A stretch of 64,000 nucleotides of DNA from Talinum fruticosum. Lineage: Eukaryota; Streptophyta; Magnoliopsida; Caryophyllales; Talinaceae. Under the pieces are notes generated by a model, which was given only the letters and a program-made list of their open reading frames with translations, did not search any database and was not told where the DNA came from. Of this stretch, positions 10,591-22,520 are shown piece after piece; the first letter of the stretch is position 1, and every line of letters begins with the position of its first letter. A program made the position numbers and the translations under genes. The DNA is taken from positions 1,674,001 through 1,738,000 of the forward strand of contig JAITYX010000078.1 of assembly GCA_021018815.1 (NCBI GenBank), given 5' to 3'.

Positions 10591-10939
10591 TGAGTCAACA
10601 TTCTTAGACCTGAAGCTCGAAAAGATGATGATCTTGATGAAAATGAGCTCATCAAGAATCAAATCAAAGTCACTCGGAACGAAGTGACTCGGAACAACAT
10701 GACTCAAAATGAGACAACTCAAGAGCCGACTCGGAATATTGAAGGTCAATCGGATGAACAAGCTCACTCATAACGGACTTCGAAGATCAACCAATTCAAC
10801 CTACGGAGCTGGTGAACCGAGAGAACAGGTAGAGCATTCAAGTATGCCTCTAGCCACCCACTAGAAAACATCTTATCCGATATCAATAGTGGGGTAAGAA
10901 TTCATTCCTCTTTACAAAATCTATGTGCATTCACTGATT

Positions 10940-12470
10940 TATTTCATTAACTCGAACCCAAAAATGCAGTAGAAGCCCTTAATGAACCTGAATGGGTAGA
11001 GGCCGTGCAAGAGGAACTCAATCAATTCGAAAGAAACCAAGTCCGGACTCGACCAAACGACTTTCGACCACCCAGTCATAGGAACCAAATGGGTTTTCAA
11101 GAACAAACTGGATGAAGGTGGGTTGGTAGTCGAAATAAGGCTAGAATTGTAGCTCAAGGTTACAATTAAGAAGAAGGGATTGATTATGGGGAAACCATCG
11201 CACTTGTTGCCGAATTGAAGCTATTAGAATCTTATTGGCATTTGCATGTAGCATGAATATCAAATTGTATCAAATGGATGTTAAATGTGCTTTTCTCAAT
11301 GGTTTCATTGAAGATGAAGTATATGTGCCCAATGGATTTGAAAACTCAAATTTTCTAAATCATGTTTTCAATTTGCAAAAAGCTCTCTATGGTCTTAAAC
11401 AAGCTCCCGGAGCTTGGTATGAAAGATTGAGCAATTTCTTGGTTGAAAATGATTTTAGAAGAGGTCAGATTAACAAGACTCTTTTTATAAAAACCAAGGG
11501 GAAAGACTTTCTTATTGCTCGGATCTATGTTGATGACATAATTTTTGGAGCTACTAATGAAATTACGTATTGAGAGTTTTCGAGTTAATGAGACAGGAAT
11601 TTCAAATGAGTATGATGGGAGAACTCAATTTCTTCCTTGGTCTACAAATCAAGCAAGACAAAGATGGCATCTATGTCCATCAATCAAAGTATACCAAGGA
11701 GCTGCTGAAGAAGTACAAACTTCAAGATGCAAAACATGCAGCAACACCTATGAGCAACGAGCATAAAAGCTGGACTTAGACGAGAAAGGTAAAGCGATAG
11801 ATTAGAAACTCTACCGAGGTGTGATTGGATCTTTGCTATATCTTACTTCCAAGTAGGCCGGACATAATGTTTAGTGTCCGTCCGTGTGCAAGATTTCAAG
11901 TTAATCCCAAAGAATCACATCTCACTACGGTAAATAGAATATTCGGATATCTTGCGGGGACTCGGAATTTAGGTTCATGGTACTCTAGAGACTCGAAGCC
12001 GACTCTCACTTGGATACTTAGATGCTGACTATGCTTGGATATAAAGTTGCAGAAAGAGCACCTCGGGAGCCTGCCGGTTTCAGGTTAATCCTTGATATCT
12101 TGGCACTCAAAGAAGCAAAACTCGGTAGCTTTATCAACTGTTGAAGCTAAGTATATTACAAGCTGGAGCATGTTGTGCTCAGATTTTATGGATAAAGTAA
12201 CACTTGAGAGATCTTGGACTTTCATTCAAATTAATTCCAATCAAGTGTGATAATCAAAGTGCAATCAGCATCACCAAGAATCCAGTTCGGTACTCAAAGA
12301 CTAAACATATTGAGGTCGAGTATCATTTTCGAGAGATCATTCTGAAAAGGGTGATATTGAACTTAAATTCATTCCTACCAATCTTCAATTAGTTGATATC
12401 TTTACTAAGCCACTTAATGAGGATCGGTTTTGCTTTATTAGGAATGAGCTTGGCATGATTAGTGCATAAT
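10940..12470 (+). pseudogene. Ty1/copia reverse transcriptase and RNase H
   Basis: RT motifs in order are the early PEWVEAVQEELNQF-like block (about 10990), then IKLYQMDVKCAFLNGF (11262), ALYGLKQAPGAWYERL (11388) and IARIYVDDIIFGAT with YVDD at 11526-11537. RNase H motifs follow near 11825 (LLYLT, RPDIMFSV), 12115 (AEAKYITA-like) and 12250 (CDNQSAISITKNPV, KHIEVEYHFRE). The gene ends FTKPLNEDRFCFIRNELGM at about 12455, the usual end of SIRE-type pol. The YVDD box is intact, but the reading frame is broken about five times. Confidence 0.88.
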
Positions 12471-12860
12471 TATGTGTTTTTTGAGTGAAATTACTTTGCA
12501 TGATTATGTGTTGTGTGCTTTCCTTCTTTAATGACAATTAGTTCGAGTTGAACCGGTGACACCGAGCTCCGAGTTATTAGTTGTTTGTGGTTTTTGAGTT
12601 ACTCGAAACTTCATCGAGTCGGACTCGGATTTTGAGAAAAATGGACATCAAACTTCGAAATCATCTCTAGATCAATGGAGAATTTCGAAATTTCTTTTAA
12701 AATCTCTCTTTTTCTCTCTCTCTCTGCGCGCGTTTGATCGGACAACTAGCCGTTGAGAGACAATCGCTGGAATTCTAACCTTTGGAGAGCATAACAATCA
12801 CACCAGTCTAAGGTGACGTTGAAGAACCGAGTCGAACGACTATCGAAGGATATTTCTTTC
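12471..12860 (+). other. Spacer between copia pol and accessory ORF
   Basis: This is non-coding. It holds a CT microsatellite followed by GCGCGCG (near 12712-12733). Many 'actcgg' words occur where paralogous elements suggest 'actcag' or 'actctg'. It leads into the TATA-like site at 12861. Confidence 0.5.
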
Positions 12861-12870
12861 TCTATATATA
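12861..12870 (+). promoter_or_regulatory. TATA-like box upstream of the copia accessory ORF
   Basis: 'tctatatata' is followed by 'gcgctctttttcc' and a pyrimidine-rich leader (tactttcactctctcaatt), an arrangement like a plant RNA polymerase II core promoter. It lies 267 bases upstream of the first Met of the accessory ORF. Whether it drives a separate transcript is inference from position and composition only. Confidence 0.35.
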
Positions 12871-13136
12871 GCGCTCTTTTTCCTTCATTTCGTTACTTTA
12901 CTCTCTACTTACTTTCACTCTCTCAATTACTTCAACTCGAGCAAGCTCTCTACGATCAAAGAAACTCTCGTCGCTCTCAAGCTAAGTGAAGGTCATCTCA
13001 AGTAAGCTCTGTCACTCTCGGCTCTCTCTTTCTACTCTTTCGGTTTCTATTTCCGCTCACTTTCGTAAAGCTATCTCTATCTCTCTCATTCTTTTTCACA
13101 AAAGTTCATCTCTCTCTCTCCTTTCCACATCAAACA

Positions 13137-14140
13137 TGCCAAAAGAGGTTCCCACCCTGATTTTCTTGGTTTTGCCACCAAGAAACCCCGTACCAAAAGC
13201 CAAGAAGGCCCCTCCAATCCTTCAAAACCTATTGTCACCCAACATCTTACGTTGGATGACAAATTCTTCCCGACCACAAAGTTTTCGTGGTTGGCTCATA
13301 TCAAATCAACAGGGGTTTACAATTACTCTGTTTCAGCGAGTTCATATACCCGTAACTCGTTTCGAGTTCTATACAAATCTTTCTAACTCGAGGGTATCCT
13401 CACCTCAAGAGTTCAAAACATAACTGTTCGCATCAACACCTCTCTTCTTCACCGCCTCTTTAAAGTATCTTCTATGTTCTTGAACAGCAACCCCATACCT
13501 TTCAACGAGGTTGTTGATGACTTCTTTGAGAAGTACGCTAAAGAATTCCCTAGGTCATGCAAAAACTTCTCTATGGCCCAACTCAAATTAGATGCTCGCT
13601 TTCTTTGTTTTTCGCTGATGAGAACTTTCTTCTCACAGACATTCTAGCAAGGAGAACCCCAACTCCAAGCACCTAAAAGCTCGTACGACATCCTCGAAGG
13701 CTACGAAGTATACCTCTTTCCTGCTATAGTCGAGAAAATGGCAGCTGTGCCTGCTCGGACTCGGACCAAGAAGAACACCCCACTTCCTTTCGGGGCTCTT
13801 CTCACTCTCATCTTCAAACAATTCAAAGTTCCTCTTCCCTTAGGTCCTAACGGGGTTTTTGAGGCTGCCATTATCGTTGGCAAAAAGGAACTCCTTGGGT
13901 ATGGATACCAGGAGACCTAACCGGGTGTCCGGGTTCATAGCTCAGAACTTAGGCCACCTTCTCCGCCTCGGACTTAGACCCAATCACCTCTCTCTCTATC
14001 TCCTCCACCGGTGGTGCCTCCACTTCGGGTGTTTCTCAAGTTCTTTCTTCCGCTTTGTCCTCTGTTGTGATGGACAAAATCTCCTCAGTGTCCACTAAGT
14101 TCAAGGACACCCTCCATTCATTCAAGACTGTCTTACAGTC
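13137..14140 (+). pseudogene. Copia accessory ORF, part 1 (Transposase_32-like)
   Basis: It begins near the ATG at 13136 (MPKEVP...). Through several frames it reads LTLDDKFFPTTKFSWLAHI, then NPIPFNEVVDDFFEKY, then LDARFLCF, then NTPLPFGALLTLIFKQF. This order (an N-terminal retro-ORF domain, then 'LPFG-LLT-IF--F') matches the extra ORF found downstream of pol in SIRE-like and other plant retroelements, often annotated as a 'putative plant transposon protein' (Transposase_32). Its function is unknown. Env-like function has been suggested for some relatives, but nothing here proves it. It is broken by frameshifts and interrupted at 14140 by a G2 LTR. Confidence 0.6.
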
Positions 14141-15313
14141 TGATGTATAGTGGGAGCGGAAGCAAAGATGAAGCAAAACCGCAAGAAAACTAAGCTGGCG
14201 AGAATAGGACTGCGAGGTGCGGTTCTAGGAAAAAGGGTGAAAGGAAGGGTAAATGATGGAGTTCTTAGACGAAATTTGGTGGAGGGTTAGTTAACTGCTT
14301 GGGGAAGATTGTGGTATAATTTGGGCAGCATCCAAGGTCGGGATCACCTTGAACCAAAGGCAAATAGAAAGCCTCGTTGGGCGTCTGTCTAGAATGAGGT
14401 TCTTTGTTTGTTTTTGGTGCTTGGGGATGGAGTTCTTCTTGGATTGAGCTGAGATTTGGTGGGAATGGTCTCAACTCGTGTATGATGATGTGGGTGAAAT
14501 TTAGGAACGAAATGATTTGTGGATTGGGAGATATGGATTGATGAAGTCGTTGGATAGTTCTTGGGTTACGGCCTGGATACGAAACACCACCAAGGCTGAA
14601 CCGAGGGGCACCTTGCTGGCCGGATACTGAAACACCACCAAGCTTGCCAAGGCTCGGATACAGCAATGAGAATTCAATGGGTTGAGAAATCCATCTCAAA
14701 AGGAGCAAAGCTCAAATTCATATATTCATCAAGGTTAGTATTACATGAGCTATGCTAGTTGAATATATAATGCCTCACATTGGCATTTTACAAAGCTGAA
14801 ACTTAGCTAAAAATTAAAGCAAAATCAAAACAAAAACGACAAGATTCTTTCTTCTCCTCCAAATTAAGCTAGGATGAATTCTAGCCAAGTATTTGCAAAA
14901 TTGGGAACATGTGGATGTGGCTTGTTTTCCCTTTCCCAAGCTTCTCAATTCTTGATGCTTCTAGAATTCTCCTTGAGCCTTGAAGGTCCGGCCATTAACT
15001 CTTGACCAAGCATGACATTTTCGGCCATAAAATTCAACATGAACAAAATGTGCCTAAAATACCCTTTAGGTATTTTTGGACCGTCTTTGATGCATATCTT
15101 GCTTTACTCGTTTGGTAACATTTATTTATGTGTTAATTGTCCTTGAATGACAATTCTCAAGGCCTTTAACAATCTCTTCCATCCTTGGCTTGGCTTGCAC
15201 TTTTGGACTAGCATAAGAGTTTTTGGTGTAAATATAGGCTTGACTCCTTTTATGCTTCAACTTGAGAAACCCCTTGACTCTTAGACGTTTGACTTGGATG
15301 GAAATATCCATCA
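14141..15313 (-). repeat. G2 solo LTR inserted in the copia accessory ORF
   Basis: It begins TGATGTATAG and ends ...ATCCATCA, 1173 bp, with LTR sequence throughout and no interior on either side. The flanks are 'cagtc' on the left and 'cgatc' on the right, a degenerate 5-bp duplication (3 of 5 identical). The accessory-ORF coding sequence resumes to the right. Strand is assigned from the orientation of the purine tract next to related LTRs. Confidence 0.75.
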
Positions 15314-15325
15314 CGATCTATGACT

Positions 15326-15960
15326 ATTAACTAGAAACAGCTCAATCCCAAATCCGAGAGAAGCAAGACGTGCTTCTCGAGATGAAGGCACTAGTTAAGG
15401 AGCGAGAGGGAGCTGATTGAGCTCCTTCGAGAACAGACGCTCCAAGGCGGCTCGGGATCCTAGTGGACTCGGATACATCCGAAGAATCCTCGAGTCCATC
15501 CAAATCCTTCTTTGAAGGGGAGGATAAGGAGAAGGAGAAGAAGAAAAGAAGAAGAGCATGCGGCTGAGGCAGCTCCATCCGAGGAAGGGGAGAAGGAAGC
15601 GGAACAAGCGGCAGCAGCAACGAGAGGGCCAAGGTGCTCCGGAACCTCAATCAAAAATAATCGGCTCGAGACAGTAGTCCGAGTGGGTCGAAGACCCTGC
15701 CGACCATGGTCACTCAGCCAGTGGTCGGCTGAGCACACCCCTCCATCGGTCGTGTTCCGGAAGGATGAGCCTGCGGACGACCTAGTTACAGGTCGGCCGC
15801 TCGGAGCTGAGCCCATTCCGGAGATCCCCGTGCTACCACCGCCTCGTTCGTGTACATCTTCAAGATCTTATCGGCGAAGGCGCACTGCACGTCCACCATC
15901 CTTGACTCAGATCTGCTCCCTTTCCTCCGTCTTAAAATTTTTTTCTTGTTTTTAAATTTT
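15326..15960 (+). pseudogene. Copia accessory ORF, part 2 (coiled-coil region)
   Basis: Right after the solo LTR a plus-strand frame reads TAQSQIREKQDVLLEMKALVK, then EREG, a heptad-like charged stretch that fits the C-terminal coiled coil of Transposase_32-type ORFs. Downstream is Glu/Arg/Lys-rich sequence (EEEHAAEAAPSEEGEKEAEQ), then Pro/Arg/Ser-rich sequence. Frame breaks prevent a single ORF, and the end point is approximate. Confidence 0.45.
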
Positions 15961-16412
15961 TTTGTCCGGACATACAAATATGTATCTTCTTGATACATTC
16001 TTCCTCATTTTGTTTCTTTGAAAGGCAAGGGGAGAATAGTTAGAAAATTTTGTTGTCTTCTTTAGGGGAGTTTCTCTCGGCCTCTTTTGTGTAAATTTTT
16101 AGTTTAAATTATAATGAAATTTCAGTTTCATGTTTATTGCTTTCGAGTAGCAATTATTTACGAGTTTATTACTTCTAAGTTTCAATTCGAGTCTATCATT
16201 GCTCTGTTCCTCGGTAATTTTCTTTTTTGTTCGATACTTTAGCTCTTTTTTTATGCAATCTAAGCTTATTTGCTCTAATAGAATATAAGTTTCATTCATT
16301 GTATCTACTCTATACAATTCTATCATGTTTTTCGACTTATCCTTTGAGAAAGGATGAAAAACCGGATCTATATCACTAACAAAATTTCTATCTAAGTATG
16401 GAATGTCTTTCA

Positions 16413-16427
16413 TCAAAAGGAGGAGAT
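16413..16427 (+). other. Polypurine tract of the copia element
   Basis: 'tcaaaaggaggagat' directly precedes TGAAGACTCGG. In SIRE/Maximus elements a tract of the form AAAAAGGGGGAGAT immediately precedes the 3' LTR. A weaker purine run (ggcaaggggagaata) lies near 16024. Confidence 0.6.
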
Positions 16428-17210
16428 TGAAGACTCGGACTTTACATATACATCATTCTGAGTTCTATCAAGGAATCGGGTATAAGACTTCATCTCTTAT
16501 AAGGTTTTGATTACAAGTCATTCTAAGTGTCTTAGAAACTTTTCGAGTGATATAGAATCTTTTCGAGTGTTACAAAACCATTGCATATGTTCTCACTTGA
16601 TTCGACTTACTCATAAACCATACTCTGTTCACACACGGTTACGAGTCACTCAAACAATACTCGAGATATATTGCATGTTCAAACATTTGTTCTAATGTGC
16701 ATAAACTCAGGTCTAACTTGATGATCTAAGTTTAATTGAATTATTGTGTTAATTCATCTTTCTAAGTCGAGCATGCTTGTTTTGAACATTGGTAGTCTAG
16801 ATCAAGTCTTTCCACTCGATGTTCTTTATCCGACTTGCTTTACTTCTAGGTCGACTCAAATGGAATTTGAGTATAATGGATATTAGACTCGGAAAATTCC
16901 ACTCTTTTAGGACTCAAATAATTATGCACTTAATTATCTTAATTAAATTATTATCTGTGTCTAATCTTGGACCAAAGTATTTTATACTTTGAGAACCAAA
17001 TTGATTTACTTTTGTAGGTTATTCAAACAAGGTTATCCTATTTGTTGAATTACAAAAGTAACAGGCTTCAAGATGTCAAATCATCGGCAGACAAGGTTTT
17101 TCCTACTTCTAACCTAGGCCCAAACATCTGTGTCGGGGTTGTCTATTTCTGAACTGGAAATTTACAACACTAAGCTCAATAGTGGTTTCCACCCTACTTT
17201 TCAGACACCA
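16428..17210 (+). repeat. Copia 3' LTR, left part
   Basis: It starts TGAAGACTCGG after the polypurine tract. The block 'ctaatcttggaccaaagtat' with 'tttatactttgagaacca' (about 16960-17000) is shared with 52870-52925, which identifies a second LTR of the same family there. The sequence breaks at 17210 where a G2 solo LTR is inserted and resumes at 18472. Confidence 0.65.
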
Positions 17211-18471
17211 TGATGTATAGTGGGGCGGAAGCAAAAACAAAAGGAAAACCGCAAGATGTGCGGCAGGGCGAGAATAAGGTGCTGCTTGTGCAGTCTTGGG
17301 AGATCGGGTGAAAGGAGGGGTAAATGTGCTTGCTTTTGGCTGAAATTTGGTGGGGAGTGAGGTAACAGGTAGGGGAAGGTTGTGACCAAATTTCGTAATT
17401 TTTAGATAAGAGGAACTCCCTGATCAACTAGCCAAAAGTTGATGTAACCGACTGGATGAACAAATTGACACCCTCTGTTTGGTTTTGATGTGGAGGACGG
17501 AAGGGTTCTTGGGTGCGGCTGAAATTTAGAGGAATGGGAGTAGACAGACTGGAAGGAAGGTGGTTAAAATTTAGATTGAAATGGCTTAGGGATTTGTGAG
17601 ATATGGGGCGGCAAAGTGAAGGGATAGTTCCTTGGTTCGAGGCTCGGATACAACAACACCACCAGAGTGAATCAAGGGCGCTCTCAAATGGTCCGGATAC
17701 ATAAACACCACCGGGGTTTGGGAGACTCAAAGAACACCACCATGATGCCAAGCACGGATACAGCTTTGAGGATTTAAAAGCGAGCAATCCAGCTCAAGAG
17801 TATAAACTCATATATATTCATCAAAGGTGTCATTACATGGAGTATAGGAGCTGAATATATAATGTCTCATGTTGGCATTTTTCAAAACTGAAAACTAAGC
17901 TGAAAATAATGCAAAATTGAAAATAAAACTAATTAGATTCTTTCCCCTCCTCCGAGCTAAGCTAGAGTAAATTCTAGCCAAGTATTACAAAATTGGGAAC
18001 ATGTGGCCTTGGCTTGTTTTCCCCTTCTCCAAGCTCCTTGATTCTTTGATGCTTCTAGAATGCCTTGTCACCCTCTTCCTTTGTTGCTTCATAACTGGCT
18101 AGGGATCACCTCATGTAAATATGGACCATCCATATTCAAGCATCATCTTATTTATATACTTAAGAGCATAAAATGGCAATGTCCCACGGTTTGACTTGAC
18201 CATGCACGCTTGGTTTACCTTGGAGGTTTTGGTGGCTAACTTCAACTGTCTTTCTTGGCTATTTTGGTAACCATTATTTATGAACAAATCATGAAACTCA
18301 ATGTTTTGGACTTGTCACCCTCCAGGGTCCATTAGCACCATTCGGTTGAATTGCAAGCTTTTCCCCTTAATCATGAAATAATCAAGTATCTTCGGTTGAA
18401 CCTTAGACATATAAAGGTTCTTAACATGAACATTTTTGAGCTCAAATCGCAGGGCTGTCCACTCTCCATCA
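17211..18471 (-). repeat. G2 solo LTR with perfect 5-bp target duplication
   Basis: This is 1261 bp from TGATGTATAG to CTCTCCATCA. The host duplication CACCA is exact at 17206-17210 and 18472-18476. It is very similar to 6908-8160. No interior or second LTR is present, so it is a solo LTR left by unequal recombination. It sits inside the copia 3' LTR and is therefore younger than the copia insertion. Confidence 0.9.
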
Positions 18472-19195
18472 CACCACCACTAGATTGGGACTTTCAAAGA
18501 AGTCAAGAGTCATTGCCCAGCGACCACACCTCAACGGATATTTTCTAAGTGAATTAGAAAAACCATCGCAACGGTCACAAAGGACTTCCGGTCGGAAGAC
18601 AGTCACAACAGACTAGTCTGTTTGGTTATCTATAAATAGAAGCCAACTCTCAAGACTTGAAGATTGCTAAACCAACTGTCAATACATGTACTTAAGCAAA
18701 AGTCATTGTATCCATACTCAATCTTCTACTTACAACTCCAACTTTGTACTTAACATCCGTCCAGAGTTGTAAGGTCTTGTAATCGATTACAAACACTCAT
18801 TCTTACTTTACGAGTAAGATCCCTTGACTAAGCTATAAGGGTTAACTCAGCTCGGTTGTCCCTAACTCGTAAAGGTTATCTCGGTTAGGAAGTACTAGAT
18901 CGAGATAAGGGAATTTACGAGTCTAGGAAAATCTTGTAAGGAATTGTCTAAGGGAGCAATTCGGTTGAGTCTTTCTATTGTATTTTATGGATTCAAAATA
19001 GTGGATTTGACTTGGTGCTTGGATTAGCGCTCACCGTGGTTTTCTACCCTAGGAGGGTTTCCACGTAACTTTACGAGTTAGTACTTTTACGAGTTCAATC
19101 TAGACTCGAGACTCTCCTCGAAGTCATTTCTACTTTTATTCTTCCATCACTTGTTTAAATTTCCCCATCACCCTATTCACCCCCTCTAGGGTGAA
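18472..19195 (+). repeat. Copia 3' LTR, right part
   Basis: It continues the LTR interrupted at 17210. Blocks shared with 53620-53815 include 'gtggatttgacttggtgcttggattagc', here split over positions 18999-19026, and 'aggagggtttcc', ending in 'caccctattcaccccctctagggt'. A TATA-like 'ctataaatagaag' lies near 18630. The exact 3' boundary and target duplication are not visible. Confidence 0.65.
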
Positions 19196-19199
19196 TTAG

Positions 19200-21160
19200 C
19201 CTCTCAAGAGCAAACCTTCGGGAAGACCATAAAAATCGCTCACCAATTATAGAGGAAACAATAACAATCAATTTGGGGTCAACCGATCAACCCCAAGAAG
19301 TTAATATTGGAAAACCTTTGGATGTAGAAGAGTAGAAGCAATTCACTTAACTCCTTACAGAATTCATAGATGTCCTTGCATGGTCCTACAAAGACATGCC
19401 GGGTATAGATCTAGGCATAATAGAACACAAAATTCCGCTTTATGAAGATGCTAAGCCGGTTAAGCGAAGGCGAGAGGATGAAGCCCGAATGGGCCTTGAA
19501 GATTAAGGAGGAGGTTCGAAAGCGAGTTGGAGGTCTGGGTTAATTAAGGTGGTTCACTATCCTCAATGGGTAGCAAATATAGTTCCAGTCCCAGAAGAAA
19601 TATGGCGGGGTTCGTATGTGCGTCGACTTGAGGGATTTAAATAAGGCCAGTCTTAAAGATGATTTCCCGTTGCCTCATATCGATCTTACGGTAGATAATA
19701 TAGTGGTTCATGCTCTACTCTCGTTTATGGATGGTTACGCCGAATATAATCAAGTGAAGATGGCTGAGGAAGACATGGAAAAGATGACCTTTATCACTCA
19801 ATAGAGGACTTAATGTTATGTGGTGATGCCATTTGGGCTCAAAAATGCGAGTGCAACGTATCGGAGGATGGAAACAATACTACTACATGATATGATCAAT
19901 AAAGAAGTCTGAAGTATATGTAGATGATATGATTATAAAGTCCAAGGACAGGGCGGGGCTTTTACCCGACTGATAAAATTCTTCCATAGACTCGGGAAGT
20001 ACAACATCCGTCGTAATCCTCATAAGTGTGCCTTTGGGGTAACATCCGGTAAGCTGTTAGGCTATGTTGTCGAGTCTTAGAGGAATTGAAATTGATCCAT
20101 CCAAGATCAAGGCTATTAAGAAAATCCCTCCACCAAGTACGGAGAAGGAGATAAGGGGCTTCCTAGGACGTTTATAGTACATCGGTCGTTTCATATCAAG
20201 ACTCAATATCATTTGTGAACCCATTTTTAAGAAGTTAAAAAAAAGGATACGAGCGCATTTGGGATGTCGAGTGCAAACAAGCATTCGAGAAGGCAAAGGA
20301 ATACCTGGTTAATCCTCCGAGTGTTAGTTCCACCCCAATTAGCAAAACCTTTGCTTTTATACCTCACCATAATAGAGACAACTATGCGAGCCATGTTAGC
20401 TCGGCGGGACGGAAAAGAAGAACGCATGATCCACTATCTTAGTAAAACATTCCCGGACTATGAGACTAGATATACACCGTTAGAGAAGACATCTTTGGCT
20501 TTAGTTTGGGCTACCAAGAAGCTCGAGACACTACATGTTGATCCACACGGTACATGTGGTAGCACCCATGAATCCTATTAAGATCATACTTGAGCAACCT
20601 AGGCTATGAGTAGTCGAGATAGTGCGATTGATTGTCATGCTATCAAAATTCGAACTCAAGTTTGTTCCTTAAAATGCAATCAAGGAAGAGCGATATCAAA
20701 AATCTTAGCGAGTCCGCCCGTGCACGAATCGCAACCCGAACACCTTGACTTCCCGGATGAAGATATTCTATAAATAGAGGTGGACGTTTGGACAATCTAC
20801 TTTAATGGCGCTTTTAATTAGAAGGGCTTGGGAGTAGGGATTCTTTTAGTCTCACCTGGAGGGAGCACATACTCCCATTTCAATTAAGCTAGACTTCGAG
20901 GTCACTAATAATGCGGCGAGTACGAAGCTTATGTCATAGGACTTGAAGCTGCAACGAGAGATTGGGGTCAAGAACATTAGAGTTTATAGTGATTCCGAGT
21001 TGATTATCAACCAAATTTCACAAAGGTGGAAGGTATGTAGTGAAGCCTTGGCACCCTACCATGCATATTTGACGAATTATCTAAACACTTTAAGAAAATT
21101 TCCTTCACTTACCTTCCTAGGAACGATAATCAATTTGCGGATGCACAAGCTAAGCTAGCA
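19200..21160 (+). pseudogene. Tat-lineage Ty3/gypsy RT, RNase H and second RNase H
   Basis: The translation contains MCVDLRDLNKASLKDDFPLP (19616), then LLSFMDGYAEYNQVKMAEED, EVYVDDMIIKSKD with YVDD at 19917-19928, and a KCAFGVTSGKLLGYVV-like block (20025). Next come IRGFLGR (20150) and FPDYETRYTPLEKTSLALVW (20452). A second RNase H-like segment follows (VDVWTIYFNGAFN, 20783; then IRVYSDSELIINQIS, 20971). RT, RNase H and an additional (archaeal-type) RNase H is the signature of the Tat/Ogre/Retand lineage. Several frameshifts occur, one where AAGCAGTTG is expected and AAGCGAGTTG is read (about 19522). Confidence 0.85.
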
Positions 21161-21242
21161 TACATGATTAGTATTCCTATTGGCATTCATTGAATGCCTA
21201 TTCACATCTAGTGATGAAACTAGCACTGCACACATGTGCACC

Positions 21243-22520
21243 TTAGAAATATCTAATATCAACCATACCAGGTATCATGATATTTATTAGTATTTGGATA
21301 AGCAAGAATATCCTTTGGACTCCACACCTAGAGCCCAACGAGCCATCGGGATGTTGGCTGCGCAATTCTTCCTCAACCAAGGACGAGTTGTTTAAGAAAA
21401 CTAACTCTAGGATCGGCTTACTTTGTGTCAATCAACATGAAGCAAAGCGTATCATGGAAGAGATTCATGGAGGGAATGTGGACCTCATATGAAGCTGTAA
21501 ATGTTGGTCCAAAAGGTTCAAAGACTTGGTTATTATTGGTCGACTATGGCGGCGGATTGTCACGACTTTATTAGAAGATGCCATAAATGTCGGGTGTATG
21601 CAAATTTACAACACCAACCCCAGTCATTTCTCACTACATTATCCTTACCTTGGCCATTTTTAGTTTGGGGAATAAACATTATTGGCAAGGTGACTCCTAA
21701 AGGAACAGGTGATCACGAATTTGTCTTAGTAGCAATCGACTACTTCACCAAATGGGTAGAAGCGACTTCTTATGCAACCACGATGTCAAAGCAGGTAGCC
21801 AAATTCATCACCGGGAATATTATACTGTCGTTATGGAGTAACCCACGAGCTTATAAGTGACCATGGTAGTCATTTCAAGAAGGAAGTAGCGGATTTGTTA
21901 GATAAGTATAAAATCTAGCATCACAAATCTTCTCCATATCGGCCTTAGACCAACGGAGCGATTGAAGCCACTAATAAGAACATCCGGAGAATAGTGGAGA
22001 AAATGACAGCTACCTATAAGGATTGGCCATATAAATTACCTTTCGTCTTGTGGGGTTATAAAACTTCTATTAGATCCTCTACGGGAGCAACGCCCTACTC
22101 CCTATTCTATAGCATGGAAGCAGTCCTTCCAATTGAGATTATCATTCCTTCGCTAAGCATAGTTGTTGAGAGTCGATTTCGGAAGCTAAGTGGGCTAAAG
22201 TACGTTATGAGGAATTAGTTTTGTTGGATAAGAGGCGCCTCAACACCTTGCATAATGTCTAAATATACTAAGCTCATATATCTAGGGAATTCAATAAAAA
22301 AGTTAAGCCTCGCAACTTGCAAATTGGGGATTTAGTCCTTAGAGAGGTTGGAGCTCTAATTCGGGATCCACGAGGAAAATTTAAGCCCAAGCTGTCGGGT
22401 CCCATTTATACTTAATCAGATTTTACACGGCGGAGCGATAAAATTAGCTCGATTTAGAAGGAGAAGAGATATTTCGGTATACCAATCTGGATCGGTTGAA
22501 GAAGTACTACGCCTAGCATA
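21243..22520 (+). pseudogene. Tat-lineage Ty3/gypsy integrase
   Basis: The zinc-binding region reads HEAKRIMEEIHGG near 21437, then YYWSTMAADCHDFIRRCHKC (21528). The core follows: WPFLVWGINIIGKVTPKG (21651), FVLVAIDYFTKWVEA (21720), then 'RPTNGAIEATNKN'-like sequence (21945) and LPFVLWGYKTSIRSSTGATP (22031). The C-terminal region ends near 22520. It is the downstream part of the same plus-strand element. Frames break at 21490, 21860 and 22218. No chromodomain is recognisable, as expected for this lineage. Confidence 0.85.

Noticed and set aside
15512..15955. 147-codon Arg/Glu-rich plus-strand ORF
   Set aside because: Composition follows the local purine bias. Only the short coiled-coil part near 15340-15400, in another frame, looks like real coding sequence.
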